A stretch of DNA of 64,000 nt from the NCBI GenBank assembly GCA_905194315.1, contig CAJJRX010000004.1, positions 1 through 64,000 of the forward strand. Direction: 5' to 3'. The position numbers and the translations under genes were made by a program. Of this stretch, positions 34,348 through 46,641 are shown one piece after another (the first letter of the stretch is position 1; the number at the start of each line of letters is the position of its first letter). Origin of the DNA: an uncultured Sutterella sp. (lineage in GTDB: Bacteria; Pseudomonadota; Gammaproteobacteria; Burkholderiales; Burkholderiaceae_F). The notes beneath the pieces were generated by a model that saw only the letters and a list, made by a program, of their open reading frames with translations, ran no database searches and had not been told where the DNA came from.

Positions 34348-35571
34348 GTGGCACTCTATCTTTCACTCATTGCAGCCATTGTCCTCATTGTGGTGCTGCT
34401 GCGCAAACGCATCCCGATCGGCATTGCCATTCTGGGCAGCGGACTTCTCATCTGGGTTATCAACTCACGTGACCCGGCGGCCCTTGCGGCAGCGGTGAAA
34501 AACACCGCAGTGATGCCCCGCACATGGGATCTGATGTTTGCGCTTTACTTTGTGATGTGTCTGGAAATACAGCTCCGGCAGTCAGGCACGCTCAAGGGCA
34601 TGGTGGAGGCACTGGGGAACTTTTTTTCTTCGACCCGGGTGATTCTCGCCAGTATGCCGGCATTTCTCGGACTGCTTCCGAGTCTTGGCGGTGCAAGATT
34701 CTCCTGCCCTATCGTGGAGGAGGCCTCGAAGGATCTGCCGATCAGCCCCGAGAGCAAGGCAAGCATCAACTTCTGGTTCCGCCATGTCTTTGAATTCTGC
34801 TCGCCTATCGTGCCCGGCCTTCTGCTCGGCTGCGCCATCGCGCATATTAATATCGGCAGTTTCATCGCTCACCTCGCCTGGGTCAATGTCGCAAGTTTTG
34901 CCGCTGGCTGGCTTGTCATGATCATGCCGCTCAAATTCACTGACAAAGTGCGCCGCCACACACTCAGTCCTGAAGAGCGCCGACAGGGGCTTTTCAATAT
35001 CGCCCTCGCCATCTCGCCCATTGCTGTAAACGTGATACTGATGCTTGCTTTCAACGTGGACGCCTCGGTTTCCATGGGGCTGGTCACGGCCGGGCTGTTT
35101 GCCCTGCTCGCGCTGACCGGACGTGCTGTTCCGGTGGCCTCCACCCTCATCAGGGCGCTCGACTGGAAGCTGCTCGGCAATGTCTTCTGCATTCTCACCT
35201 TTATTCAGCTCCTTGTGAGCACAGGTGTGCTTGAGGCCATCACCACCTCGTTTGCCCACTCCTCGCTGCCCGTACCCGTCATTATTGCCTGTATCAGTCT
35301 GCTCATCGGCACCCTGACCGGTATGAGCCAGGCACATGTGGCCATGGTCATGCCGCTTGTGGCGCAGCTCGCCCCGGGGTCGCTCGAGCTTGCCGGTATT
35401 GCCATGGTCTTCGGGGTTGCCGGACAGATGTGGACGCCCACCCATGTATGCCTCACCATCTCGGTGGACTATTTCAAGGCTGACTTTCTGAAAACCCTGG
35501 TTCCCGTGTGCTGCGCCGAGGGTCTGCTTCTGCTGGTTTTCTCGGTTTGGCGCTATCTCACATGGACTTAG
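34348..35571 (+). CDS. DUF401-family membrane protein, probable transporter
   Basis: A 407-residue protein with about ten hydrophobic segments, matching by eye the DUF401 family (TIGR00529-type), which is distantly related to ion/organic acid transporters of the Dcu/citrate class. Family-like stretches include LPSLGGARFSCPIVEEA near residue 110 and GTLTGMSQAHVAMVMPL near 325. No substrate is known. The start is a GTG at 34348 with CGAGG seven bases upstream. It is divergent from the Mn riboswitch and stands alone. A -10-like TACAAT lies at 34311. Confidence 0.75.
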   Translation: MALYLSLIAAIVLIVVLLRKRIPIGIAILGSGLLIWVINSRDPAALAAAVKNTAVMPRTWDLMFALYFVMCLEIQLRQSGTLKGMVEALGNFFSSTRVILASMPAFLGLLPSLGGARFSCPIVEEASKDLPISPESKASINFWFRHVFEFCSPIVPGLLLGCAIAHINIGSFIAHLAWVNVASFAAGWLVMIMPLKFTDKVRRHTLSPEERRQGLFNIALAISPIAVNVILMLAFNVDASVSMGLVTAGLFALLALTGRAVPVASTLIRALDWKLLGNVFCILTFIQLLVSTGVLEAITTSFAHSSLPVPVIIACISLLIGTLTGMSQAHVAMVMPLVAQLAPGSLELAGIAMVFGVAGQMWTPTHVCLTISVDYFKADFLKTLVPVCCAEGLLLLVFSVWRYLTWT

Positions 35572-35810
35572 CACATATCAAGTCGCAGCAGCTGTCATCG
35601 CGCTAAAATACGCATTTTCTCTGCACACTTTTTTCCTCGCGCCTGTCCCTCGGCATACTGCCGGGATGATGTGTGTGCCAGACAGAGAAAACCGGTTTTC
35701 CATTACGCAGACAAGCTCAGCACAGCTCTGAGATTTGTGTCTGTTTACAGTTCATTAGGAGAATGCCCCTTTCCGAATCCTGAGGACTCGAGGAGGCTAA
35801 CACGAGAGTT

Positions 35811-37205
35811 ATGAAAACGATTCGCACCCGCATTGCACCAAGCCCCACCGGGATGATGCACCTCGGTACGGCCCGTACGGCCATTTACTGCTGGGCTGTT
35901 GCCCGTCACTTCGGTGGAAAGTTCCTGCTCCGTATTGAGGATACCGATCAGGTCCGCTCCACCAAAGAGGCTGTGCAGGTGATTCTCGACGGGATGAAGT
36001 GGCTCAATCTCGACTACGATGAAGGTCCGATCTATCAGATGGACCGCCTTGACCGCTACAAGGAAGTTGTGGATCAGATGCTCAAGGACGGCACTGCCTA
36101 CTACTGCTATGCCACGCCTGAAGAACTCGACGAGATGCGTGAAGAACAGAAGCGTCTCGGTCTCAAGCCCCGCTATGACGGCCGCTGGCGTCCTGAAAAT
36201 GCCGTCGGCAAGCCCATTCCTGAAGGCGTGCAGCCTGTCATCCGTTTCCGTAACCCGGATGAAGGTGCGGTGACCTGGGATGACGCTGTGTACGGTCCGA
36301 TCACGGTGAGCAACAGCGAACTCGATGACCTGATCATCATGCGTAACGGCATCCCCACCTACAACTTCGCCGTTGTGGTTGATGACTGGGACATGGAAGT
36401 CAGCCACGTCATCCGCGGTGCCGACCATATCAACAACACGCCGCGTCAGATCAACATCTACCGCGCGCTTGGCGCTGAAGTGCCTGTCTTTGCCCACCTC
36501 CCGCTCATTAACGGTCAGGACGGTCAGAAGCTCTCCAAACGTCACGGCACGGTGTCTGTGATGGAATACGAACGTCAGGGCTACCTCCCTGAAGCCATCT
36601 TCAACTACCTCGCCCGTCTGGGCTGGGGTCACGGGAATATGGAAAAGTTCTCCCGTGAAGAACTCGCCAAGGTGTTTGACCTCGCTGACTGCTCCCGCGC
36701 CGCCGCCCGTATCGACTGGAAGAAGCTCGAATGGCTCAACGGCCAGTACATGAAGGAAGCCGACGATGAACGTCTCGCCACGCTCGTGAAGGAACGTATT
36801 GAAGCCCGCGGCGGTAATGTTGAAAACGGTCCGAAGCTCGCCGATGTCTGCGGTCTCGTCAAGAGCCGTTCCGGCACGCTTGAAAAGCTCGCCGACAACG
36901 CGCTGTTCTTCTATGTGGAACCCAAAGTTGACCAGCAGGAGGCCGAAAAGGTGCTCGCTGACGGCGGCCGTGAAGCGCTCGCCCTCTTTGCCCGCAAACT
37001 CGAAGCACTCACGGATGTGACACCTGAAAACATCTACGGCTGCATCCAGGCGGTGATGGCTGAACAGGACATTCCCATGAAGGTTCTGGCCAATCCGCTG
37101 CGTGTGGTGGTCTGTGCTGCCGAACGTACGCCGCAGATCGACATGACGCTGTGCCTGATCGGCAAGGATGAAGTTCTCAAGCGTATCGCTGCTCAGCTCG
37201 GCTGA
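35811..37205 (+). CDS. gltX: Glutamyl-tRNA synthetase
   Basis: A 464-residue class I synthetase that charges tRNA-Glu. The HIGH-type motif is APSPTGMMHLGTARTA (residues 9-24) and the KMSKS-type motif is KLSKRHG near residue 243. The C-terminal anticodon-binding cage is complete. Whether it is discriminating cannot be told here. AGGAGG lies 14 bases before the ATG and GAGAG is closer; the start agrees with the family. Its downstream neighbour is tRNA-Glu itself. Confidence 0.97.
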   Translation: MKTIRTRIAPSPTGMMHLGTARTAIYCWAVARHFGGKFLLRIEDTDQVRSTKEAVQVILDGMKWLNLDYDEGPIYQMDRLDRYKEVVDQMLKDGTAYYCYATPEELDEMREEQKRLGLKPRYDGRWRPENAVGKPIPEGVQPVIRFRNPDEGAVTWDDAVYGPITVSNSELDDLIIMRNGIPTYNFAVVVDDWDMEVSHVIRGADHINNTPRQINIYRALGAEVPVFAHLPLINGQDGQKLSKRHGTVSVMEYERQGYLPEAIFNYLARLGWGHGNMEKFSREELAKVFDLADCSRAAARIDWKKLEWLNGQYMKEADDERLATLVKERIEARGGNVENGPKLADVCGLVKSRSGTLEKLADNALFFYVEPKVDQQEAEKVLADGGREALALFARKLEALTDVTPENIYGCIQAVMAEQDIPMKVLANPLRVVVCAAERTPQIDMTLCLIGKDEVLKRIAAQLG

Positions 37206-37234
37206 GTCTGCGGCCTATAACGCCTGAAACGGAA

Positions 37235-37277
37235 AAAACGCGCAGTTTTGCTTCTTAGCAACAATTGCGCGTTTTTC
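37235..37277 (+). terminator. gltX terminator
   Basis: AAAACGCGCA pairs with TTGCGCGTTTTT, with a further inner stem TTTTGCT/AGCAACA, followed by T-rich sequence. Confidence 0.85.
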
Positions 37278-37313
37278 TTTTTCGGGAAGCGTAGAATACG
37301 CGTTACCTCATTC

Positions 37314-37389
37314 GTCCCTATCGTCTAGAGGCCTAGGACAGCAGCCCCTCACGCTGCGAACAGGGGTTCGACTCCCCTTGGGGACGCCA
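37314..37389 (+). tRNA. tRNA-Glu (anticodon CUC)
   Basis: A 76-base cloverleaf from GTCCCTA to the paired TGGGGAC, discriminator G and encoded CCA. The anticodon stem GCAGC/GCTGC holds the loop CCCTCAC, giving anticodon CUC. A TAGAAT -10-like box lies about 20 bases upstream. Confidence 0.95.
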
Positions 37390-37835
37390 TCAGCGCTTTC
37401 AGCACTTTCCTGCATCATCGTCCAGCCGTTTCCGGCGTCTCGTTGAAATCCTCACTGTCAATAGAAAAGATTCAAAATCTGTACCGGTTGTACTTATTTT
37501 GGTGTCCGATTTTGTATTCTTGAATATTTTGTCACTTATTGCTTTGTAGCATCTGTAGTGATAAAGCTATACATGACAAAAATAAATTAAATAGATTTCG
37601 GTCATAAAGAAAACTGCGTCTCTATTCTTTCCTGCCGGCCGTTTGCCTGCCGGAAGTGCTCAATCAGAGGCGTAAGAAAAAGCGGCAGAGATTTTTCACT
37701 CATCTGCCGCTTGTTTTTACGTCCGGCTGACACATTCGAGCAGGACTGTCTTCGTTGCACATTCGCATGATTTCCTCCGCAAACAACGATCTTCACATTC
37801 GCGCATATTTGTTGTAAACCACAAAACGGACCATA
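37390..37835. other. AT-rich gap after tRNA-Glu
   Basis: This 446-base stretch is AT-rich between 37450 and 37610 and contains no gene I can support. A 64-codon minus-strand frame (37602-37796) spans a terminator hairpin and is not credible. A mobile-element junction next to the tRNA is possible, but no copy of the tRNA 3' end was found. Confidence 0.5.
37681..37711 (-). terminator. Terminator downstream of the AbrB-type gene
   Basis: AGCGGCAGA and TCTGCCGCT form a 9-bp stem with T-rich sequence on both outer sides. On the minus strand it is followed by TTTTTCTT. Confidence 0.82.
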
Positions 37836-38123
37836 TCAGAAACCTCCAGCCAGCAAAGCCAGAACACCACCCGTTGCACGACGTGCAGGGGGAACATTGT
37901 CTGCATAACGAATGATGCGCGGCGCTGCTGCGGCGATACTGCGGGTGCGCACGGAGGAGGCGTGACGCGCCTTTTCCTCATCAGCACTTGCTTTGCGGAC
38001 GGTCACCTGACCGTCGTCTCCGACAACAAATTCCACGCTGGAGTTTCCTTCCTGAAGGCCCAGAAAATCACGGATTTCCTTGGGAATGGTTACCTGACCT
38101 TTGATAGTCAAACGATGCGACAT
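37836..38123 (-). CDS. AbrB/MazE/SpoVT-type DNA-binding protein
   Basis: A 95-residue protein whose first 48 residues are a swapped-hairpin AbrB domain (RLTIKGQVTIPKEIRDFLGL, then VEFVVGDDGQVTVRKA). Such domains serve as antitoxins or transition regulators. The remaining half is Ala/Arg-rich and ends in a hydrophobic GGVLALLAGGF tail. AAAAAGGAG stands ideally before the ATG at 38123. No toxin gene (PIN, MazF or other) is adjacent on either side, so it is an orphan. A GC-rich hairpin (CCCATCGGG with CCGATGGG) lies in its leader near 38178-38200. Confidence 0.82.
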   Translation of the reverse strand: MSHRLTIKGQVTIPKEIRDFLGLQEGNSSVEFVVGDDGQVTVRKASADEEKARHASSVRTRSIAAAAPRIIRYADNVPPARRATGGVLALLAGGF

Positions 38124-38220
38124 AATTAACTCCTTTTTAGCCGCTTTGAATAGGCGCGGCAAGCTGGTTCAAATCCGCCCATCGGGCCCCCGATGGGCCC
38201 CTGCACCAGAAAATTAAAGA

Positions 38221-38378
38221 TAAAAAAAACCTCTCGAGACAATACTGCCGAGAGGTCGATTCACTAACCTTTTGGATTGTCTCTTACTAAGACCACATGA
38301 CTCTCCACGAGAGTCTCCACCTTGCCGGGTTTTCGGTAGGTTGGCGGGGACTATGACGTCCACTTCTTCATGCCTGTT
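38221..38378 (-). ncRNA. Candidate structured small RNA downstream of rhlE
   Basis: On the minus strand TATAAA (38385-38390) with TTGCAA 15 bases upstream could start a transcript of about 155 bases. It folds into a CCAACCTACCG/CGGCAAGGTGG stem with bulges, then a GACTCTC/GAGAGTC hairpin, an unpaired stretch, and a perfect terminator (CCTCTCG with CGAGAGG and eight T residues). No ORF of note lies inside. It could instead be the long 3' tail of rhlE, since the only stop signal between rhlE and this region is a weak hairpin at the promoter. Confidence 0.5.
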
Positions 38379-38464
38379 TTTGAGTTTATAGAAGAAAACG
38401 ACTTTTTGCAAGTCGATTTCCATCCTCCATTGGTGGTATAGATATTTCACCTAGGAGAAAGGCT

Positions 38465-39928
38465 TTACTGACCGGAGCCACTGCCTTCTGCGCCCTGTGC
38501 AGGCGGCGTCCAGCGCGGCGGGAAATGCAGTCCGCCGAGCAGCGCCGCAACCTGACGGGGCTTGCGGTCACGCTCAAACACCTTGAGTTCCTCCTCTCTG
38601 GGTTTGGCATGGCCGGATTCGCGGTACGGCGAATCAAAAATCGGATCCCGGTGACGCTGTCCCGGCGCAACATAGGCGCGGGCGCGCTCACGTGCATAAC
38701 GCTCCTCCTCAGGGGTGTCATAGCGTTCCTGATACTCTTCGGAGCGCTGATGACGGGTGCGCGAGTGACGCGACATGGGACGGAGCTCTTCAACCTTGAA
38801 GCTCTGCTTGGTGAGTTTTTCAACCGCTTCCACCAGACGTGCATCATCGGCAGTGGTGAGCATGATCGCAAGACCGTGCTGACCCGCACGACCCGTTCTG
38901 CCGATACGGTGCACATAATCCTCGGCATTGAACGGCACGTCGTAGTTGATCACATACGGCAGCTCTTTGATGTCAAGACCGCGGGCAGCCACATCAGTGG
39001 CAACCAGCACATGAATAGCGCCGGTCTTAAAGCCTTCGAGTGCAGCCTGACGTTCCTCCTGCGTCTTGTCCCCGTGAATGGCATCCGTGTTGATACCCAC
39101 ACGCTCGAGCGTACGCGAAAGCCGGCGGCAGGTGATCTTTGCATTGACAAAGACCAGCACCTGCTGCATGGCACTGCCGCCCTCACCGTAATTCTTGAGA
39201 ATATCGATCAGCACGTCGGTTTTCTCACGGTCGCTGACGCGGTAAACCTTTTCCGTCACCGTATCGGCCGTCTGATTCTGCACGGCGACTTTAATCACCG
39301 CGGGATTGGGCTTGAGGAAATTTTTGGCAAGTTTGGTGATTTCAGCGGAGAACGTGGCCGAGAACATCAGACTCTGCCGCGAAGCCGGCAGATGCTGCAG
39401 GATACGGCTGATATCAGGCAGGAACCCCATATCAAGCATGCGGTCAGCCTCGTCAAGCACAACCACCTCAACCTGCGAGAGCGAGGTTGCACGCTGCTCG
39501 AGATGATCAAGCAGGCGTCCCGGGGTAGCCGTCAGAATCTCCACCCCGGCACGAAGCATTTCAGCCTGCGGACGGGCATCCACCCCGCCGTAGACCACAC
39601 CGACACGCAAAGGCGTATCTGCGGCATACTTCGTCAGATTGTCGGAAACCTGGTCGGCCAGTTCACGTGTGGGCGTGAGCACCAGCGCGCGCACCGGATG
39701 ACGTGCCGGCGACATGGAGGTATTGGCCTTCGGGAGAACCCGTGCAATAAGCGGCAGACCGAAACCGGCGGTTTTCCCCGTCCCTGTCTGTGCCGCACCC
39801 ATCACATCTCCCCCCTGCATTACGACAGGGATAGCCTGCTCCTGAATCGGTGTTGGGGTTTTGTAGCCCATTTTCTCAATAGCAGACAGAATACGAGGAT
39901 CGAGATGGAAATCGGCAAACGATGACAT
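38465..39928 (-). CDS. rhlE: DEAD-box ATP-dependent RNA helicase, RhlE type
   Basis: A 487-residue RNA helicase involved in ribosome assembly and RNA turnover. The Q motif (GYKTPTPIQEQAIP), motif I AQTGTGKT, PTRELADQV, TPGRLLDHL, the DEAD box (VVLDEADRMLDMGF), SAT, and the C-terminal HRIGRTGRAG are all present. After about residue 375 the tail is rich in Arg, Glu and Tyr (EEYQERYDTPEEERYARERARAY region), a typical RNA-binding extension of RhlE. It is downstream of a tRNA and monocistronic. Confidence 0.93.
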   Translation of the reverse strand: MSSFADFHLDPRILSAIEKMGYKTPTPIQEQAIPVVMQGGDVMGAAQTGTGKTAGFGLPLIARVLPKANTSMSPARHPVRALVLTPTRELADQVSDNLTKYAADTPLRVGVVYGGVDARPQAEMLRAGVEILTATPGRLLDHLEQRATSLSQVEVVVLDEADRMLDMGFLPDISRILQHLPASRQSLMFSATFSAEITKLAKNFLKPNPAVIKVAVQNQTADTVTEKVYRVSDREKTDVLIDILKNYGEGGSAMQQVLVFVNAKITCRRLSRTLERVGINTDAIHGDKTQEERQAALEGFKTGAIHVLVATDVAARGLDIKELPYVINYDVPFNAEDYVHRIGRTGRAGQHGLAIMLTTADDARLVEAVEKLTKQSFKVEELRPMSRHSRTRHQRSEEYQERYDTPEEERYARERARAYVAPGQRHRDPIFDSPYRESGHAKPREEELKVFERDRKPRQVAALLGGLHFPPRWTPPAQGAEGSGSGQ

Positions 39929-39990
39929 GTGGGTACTTATCGAGGAAAAAGTCGCCAGAAGGGCGGCAACGTTTTAAGCTGTGAAAGATC

Positions 39991-40067
39991 TGGTGGGCCC
40001 GCTGGGACTTGAACCCAGGATAGCCAGATTATGAGTCCGGTGCCTTAACCAACTTGGCTACAGGCCC
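39991..40067 (-). tRNA. tRNA with CAU anticodon (Ile2 or elongator Met)
   Basis: On the minus strand a 77-base cloverleaf runs from GGGCCTG to GGGCCC-A-CCA. The anticodon stem CCGGA/TCTGG holds CTCATAA, giving CAU. The acceptor start GGGCCTG is that of bacterial tRNA-Ile, so I favour the lysidine-modified Ile2 tRNA that reads AUA. An elongator Met tRNA cannot be excluded, but it is not the initiator, which lacks this acceptor pairing. Confidence 0.93.
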
Positions 40068-40393
40068 ACGCAAAAGTCTTATTGTACAAGCTATTTATGT
40101 TCTTTGAATAGCAGGAACATCAATTAGCTCGATGCAGATGCGGATTAGGAAAAAATCGTACCGTCAATCGGGAAAAACGGCAGATCTCCCGTGCTGCAAA
40201 AGCGGCTCTCTGCTGATGGGAAACGCTCGCTGAGCGAGGCCCGCCGAGCACAGAGAATGACATTGTACTCACGTTGAGGGCATTTTGCAAAAGCGGCTTT
40301 CACTTCGCCCGTACACAAAGAGAAACCGGGAAAAAGCGCAGGCCTTTTCCCGGTCTTCAAAAAAGCGGGTGGCTCAGACTGAGCCGCGTTCTG
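40068..40393. other. Gap between the second sigma factor and the CAU tRNA
   Basis: This 326-base gap contains the terminator of the upstream sigma gene (40325-40354) and otherwise no gene, although short open frames occur. Confidence 0.5.
40325..40354 (-). terminator. Terminator of the second sigma-70 gene
   Basis: ACCGGGAAAA and TTTTCCCGGT form a 10-bp stem around ten bases, followed on the minus strand by TTTCTCTTT. Confidence 0.85.
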
Positions 40394-42331
40394 TCAGCTC
40401 TCGAGCAGATAGTCACGCAGACGCTGCTGGAACTCGGGCTGACGCAGTTTGCGCACAGCGGCGGATTCAATCTGACGAACACGTTCGCGGGTCAGACCAA
40501 GGGCGTGTCCCACCTCCTCGAGCGTATGGTCCTTGTTGGTGCCGATGCCGTAGCGCAGACGCAGCACCTGGGCCTCACGCGGCTGCAGCTCATCGAGCGA
40601 CTTCTTCACGCATTCGACCATCGACTGGTCCTGGAAGGCGATACTCGGATCATCACTTTCCTCACCGCGCACAAAGTCGAGTTTCGTTGCATCCTCATCG
40701 TCACCGATCGGCGCATCGATACTTTCCACACCACGCATGGCCTGCGTGAGCAGCTGAACCTTCGCGAGCGGCAGATCAGCGAGCTCGGAGAGCTCCTGCT
40801 CGGTCGGCTGGCGGCCGTGCTCCTGCAGGAAGTGCTGCTTGTGGCGGCGCAGTTTGTTGTAGGACTCGGTCATGTGAACCGGAATGCGGATCGTATTACC
40901 GAAGTCTGCCACAGCACGGGTCACCGACTGGCGAACCCACCAGGTGGCATAGGTGGAAAATTTGTAGCCGCGGCGGTATTCAAACTTGTCCACCGCCTTC
41001 ATCAGACCGAGGTTGCCTTCCTGGATCAGATCCGTCATGGCAAGACCGCGGTTGACGTAGCCCTTGGCGATCGAAATCACCAGACGCAGATTGGCTTCAA
41101 TCATGCGGGCCTTGGCCTGCATCAGATTGGTCTGGGCAAGCTTGAGCTGACGGGTGAGTTCCCGCATGCGCTTCATCGGCATGAGCACACGGTCTTCAAG
41201 AGCGCGCAGTGTCTTCTGTTCTTCGAGCAGAATTCCGAGATTGCGTTCCATCGCTTCAGCCCAGGGCTTGCCGAGCGCGATCTTCGCCTCGAAGAATCCT
41301 TCGGCAACCGGATCCTCGTCATTGATCATGGCGATGGCTTCAGCTGCAGGCACACGACACTGGTTGACAAGCACCGCACGGATACGCTTGAGGCTGGCCG
41401 TGACAAGATCCATCACGTCGGTAACCGTCGTGGTGATCTGTGTGACCACCTTCACGGAGAAACGCGTCGAGGAGAGCATGTCAGCAATACGGTTTGTGGC
41501 GTCCTCATACTCCTGGGCACGGCTCGGATCACGGTAGATCTGGCGCACCAGCTCGAGCTCCTTTTCGCACTGGGCAAACATGTTGAGCACACGCGAGCGC
41601 ATCTCTTCGAGCTGCTCGAGCGTCATAGCCGCCGCACCGATATCGGTGGAGATATCGTCGTTGCCCTCTTCGGAGACGTCATCACTGAATTCTTCAAGAT
41701 TGTCGGTGAAGCCGTCGACGAGCGTATCAACGCTCACATTCGTGTCTTTGAGCGTTTCGGCAATACCGGCAAGCTCCACAACGGCAAGCGGATAATGCAC
41801 GAGCGTGTTGACAAGCTTGCCCGTGTACATTTCAATCGACTTGGCCACTTCAATTTCGCCGGCACGGGTAAGAAGCTTGTGCGAGCCCACACCGCGCAGA
41901 TACGAGCGCAGCGGATCCTTGGAGAGCCCGGCGGACTCTTCAGGCGTGAGCATCGTGGCGGCGTCCTCATCATCGATATCCTCACCGTCATCGGCACCGT
42001 TACCCACGAGAAGCAGATCGTCCTCATCGGGCGGCACTTCAAAGACGCGGATCGACATGCGGCCGAGACTTTCAGTAATCTCCTGAAGATTTTCCGCCGT
42101 GCGCACCGCACTTTCAGGCAGGTGGTCGTTGATTTCCTCAACCGTCACCCAGCCGCGGGAACGCCCCAAGCGAACCAGAGAGCCGTAGCCGTTCTCAGTC
42201 ACATCGTGAGAATGCCCGCCCCGGTGGTCTGAATCGGAGTCCTCCCAGGCCTGAAGCTCTCGCGCCTCGTCATCAGAATTTTCGGTTTCGTCGTCAAGAT
42301 CGCCGTCGAAATCGTCATCGTTCGTTTTCAT
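40394..42331 (-). CDS. Second RpoD-like sigma-70 factor
   Basis: A 645-residue primary-type sigma factor. An acidic 45-residue head (DDDFDGDLDDETENSDDE) precedes region 1.1, and regions 1.2, non-conserved, 2, 3 and 4 follow in order. Region 2 contains NLRLVISIAKGYVNRGL and STYATWWVRQSVTRAVADF, and region 4.2 TRERVRQIE, so promoter contacts near -10 and -35 look largely kept. It differs from RpoD in region 1.2 (SYLRGVG where RpoD has the YMREMG type) and in the region 3.2 finger (DDEDATKLDFVRG instead of DDEDSHLGDFIED). The ATG at 42331 follows GGGAACAAG. It lies directly downstream of rpoD but behind a terminator, so it has its own promoter. Possibly an alternative, growth-phase or stress sigma factor (inference). 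Confidence 0.9.
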   Translation of the reverse strand: MKTNDDDFDGDLDDETENSDDEARELQAWEDSDSDHRGGHSHDVTENGYGSLVRLGRSRGWVTVEEINDHLPESAVRTAENLQEITESLGRMSIRVFEVPPDEDDLLLVGNGADDGEDIDDEDAATMLTPEESAGLSKDPLRSYLRGVGSHKLLTRAGEIEVAKSIEMYTGKLVNTLVHYPLAVVELAGIAETLKDTNVSVDTLVDGFTDNLEEFSDDVSEEGNDDISTDIGAAAMTLEQLEEMRSRVLNMFAQCEKELELVRQIYRDPSRAQEYEDATNRIADMLSSTRFSVKVVTQITTTVTDVMDLVTASLKRIRAVLVNQCRVPAAEAIAMINDEDPVAEGFFEAKIALGKPWAEAMERNLGILLEEQKTLRALEDRVLMPMKRMRELTRQLKLAQTNLMQAKARMIEANLRLVISIAKGYVNRGLAMTDLIQEGNLGLMKAVDKFEYRRGYKFSTYATWWVRQSVTRAVADFGNTIRIPVHMTESYNKLRRHKQHFLQEHGRQPTEQELSELADLPLAKVQLLTQAMRGVESIDAPIGDDEDATKLDFVRGEESDDPSIAFQDQSMVECVKKSLDELQPREAQVLRLRYGIGTNKDHTLEEVGHALGLTRERVRQIESAAVRKLRQPEFQQRLRDYLLES

Positions 42332-42981
42332 ACTTGTTCCCAATCACTACAGGAAATCGAGTCCTTGCGGTATGCCGAAAGCAACATAAAAGGGACCGGC
42401 ACAGCACAGGGCTGCTCCCGATTTCCAAAAGATTCTGTTTGCGGTCAGCTGCTCAGAGAAGGCATCAGGGACTCCGGCTCACAAATGCGTAGGCAAAAAA
42501 GGCGCACTGGCAGGAACTGCGGTACAGGCACGACTTGCCCTATCCGACCTGCCCGGTCAATATATCTTGTTTCAGTTGAATTATTTGCAACGCTCTGGAG
42601 GGAATTCCTCTGATGATCAGCTCTGCAACCTTCTCGGGCTGACCAGTCCTCACACTGTTTCCGGTTTTCTGCTGACCGCTGCCGGCTGCCGCTGTACTGA
42701 TAGAAATTCTTTCGGACGGCCACAACGGGTCCGGGGCTTTTTTCACCTGCCATACGTTTCAGTACATCCGCGGGCAAAAGCAGCGTGCCCGAAAAACGGA
42801 AAAACAGTTAACGTACCACACCCCCCTTAAATTTGCAAGTGATTTCGCCTCCTCCATTCGGACGACAGCGCCCGCAGACCGTGCCCAGAGCGCGTTCCGG
42901 TGCGCCAGACAAAAGAGGCCCTCCCGGGTGCGGTCACGCCGGGAGGGCCTGGTGGTTTGAGGTTTCAGTCAGACTGCGGTA
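42332..42981. other. Gap between the two sigma-factor genes
   Basis: This 650-base stretch holds the rpoD terminator at its right end and the promoter region of the second sigma gene. On the minus strand TTGCAA and GATATA are 18 bases apart near 42565-42595, a possible promoter. I see no gene. Confidence 0.5.
42911..42950 (-). terminator. rpoD terminator
   Basis: AGGCCCTCCCGG and CCGGGAGGGCCT form a 12-bp stem around ten bases, followed on the minus strand by CTTTTGT. It lies 32 bases past the rpoD stop. Confidence 0.88.
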
Positions 42982-46005
<3,024 letters not shown>

Positions 46006-46641
46006 ACTTACCCTCAACTCTCACCCTGTACACAGCTGTCGTCAGAGCGGCAAGCGGTGTACAAAAGCGAATACCAGCCGCACTATCAGTGCTGCCGGTC
46101 CGTATTGCGGACAGACAGACCCCGCCCGTCCTGTTCATTTCACCAGATAAGGCGCAAGGACTCTGGCGAACGGCGTTCGTCACAGCCGTGCGCCCGGATG
46201 GTGATTCACAGGGATACCGTACGGGGATGGTGCGGCTCACAAAGACTTTTTGCTCTTCATTTTTCAGGGGAGAACCCGACAAAAAACGAACAGCAAAGCA
46301 GTCTCAATAAACAGCGTTGCCCGCCCTGTGCTGTGCCTTCAGAGGCACGAATATTTCAACAGTCTTTCACCTGTAACTATACGCTCCCTCAGTAGGGTTA
46401 CCGGAAAACCAGCCGCGCCGGACCTATGTCCCTGATTTTGACCGGAATGTTTTTTAGTGTCTAAATGGGATAAGGCAGACTCTTCGGGAGAAGGGCAAAA
46501 ATCGCTTTGCAAAAAGTTTTCCACACCCACTTGACAAATTTTTTAAGTGCGGTTAGGAAATTTTGCCATAAAAGAAACAACTTCTGTTGCTCACCTAATG
46601 GAAACACCTAATAGAAAATTCAGATTTTCTATGTTTTTTTT
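46006..46641. other. Gap upstream of rpoD
   Basis: This 636-base stretch should contain the rpoD promoters. It is AT-rich from 46500 to 46640 and includes CACTT/AAGTG around a TTGACA (46530-46551), a repeated CACCTAAT, and an AT-rich inverted repeat described separately. I see no gene. Confidence 0.5.
46611..46632. repeat. AT-rich perfect inverted repeat after the importer operon
   Basis: ATAGAAAAT and ATTTTCTAT are exact inverted repeats around TCAG, followed on the plus strand by nine T residues. CAGATTT and AAATCTG overlap it. It starts ten bases past the permease stop and may terminate the importer operon weakly, or bind a regulator of rpoD. Confidence 0.5.

Noticed and set aside
37314..37389. 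tRNA-Glu as an integration site.
   Set aside because: The following AT-rich gap contains no repeat of the tRNA 3' end and no integrase gene is nearby.
37602..37796. A 64-codon frame after tRNA-Glu.
   Set aside because: It runs through a terminator hairpin and has no family resemblance.
38214..38450. A 78-codon frame in the rhlE-AbrB gap.
   Set aside because: It spans the candidate RNA and its terminator, so it is better explained by RNA structure than by coding.
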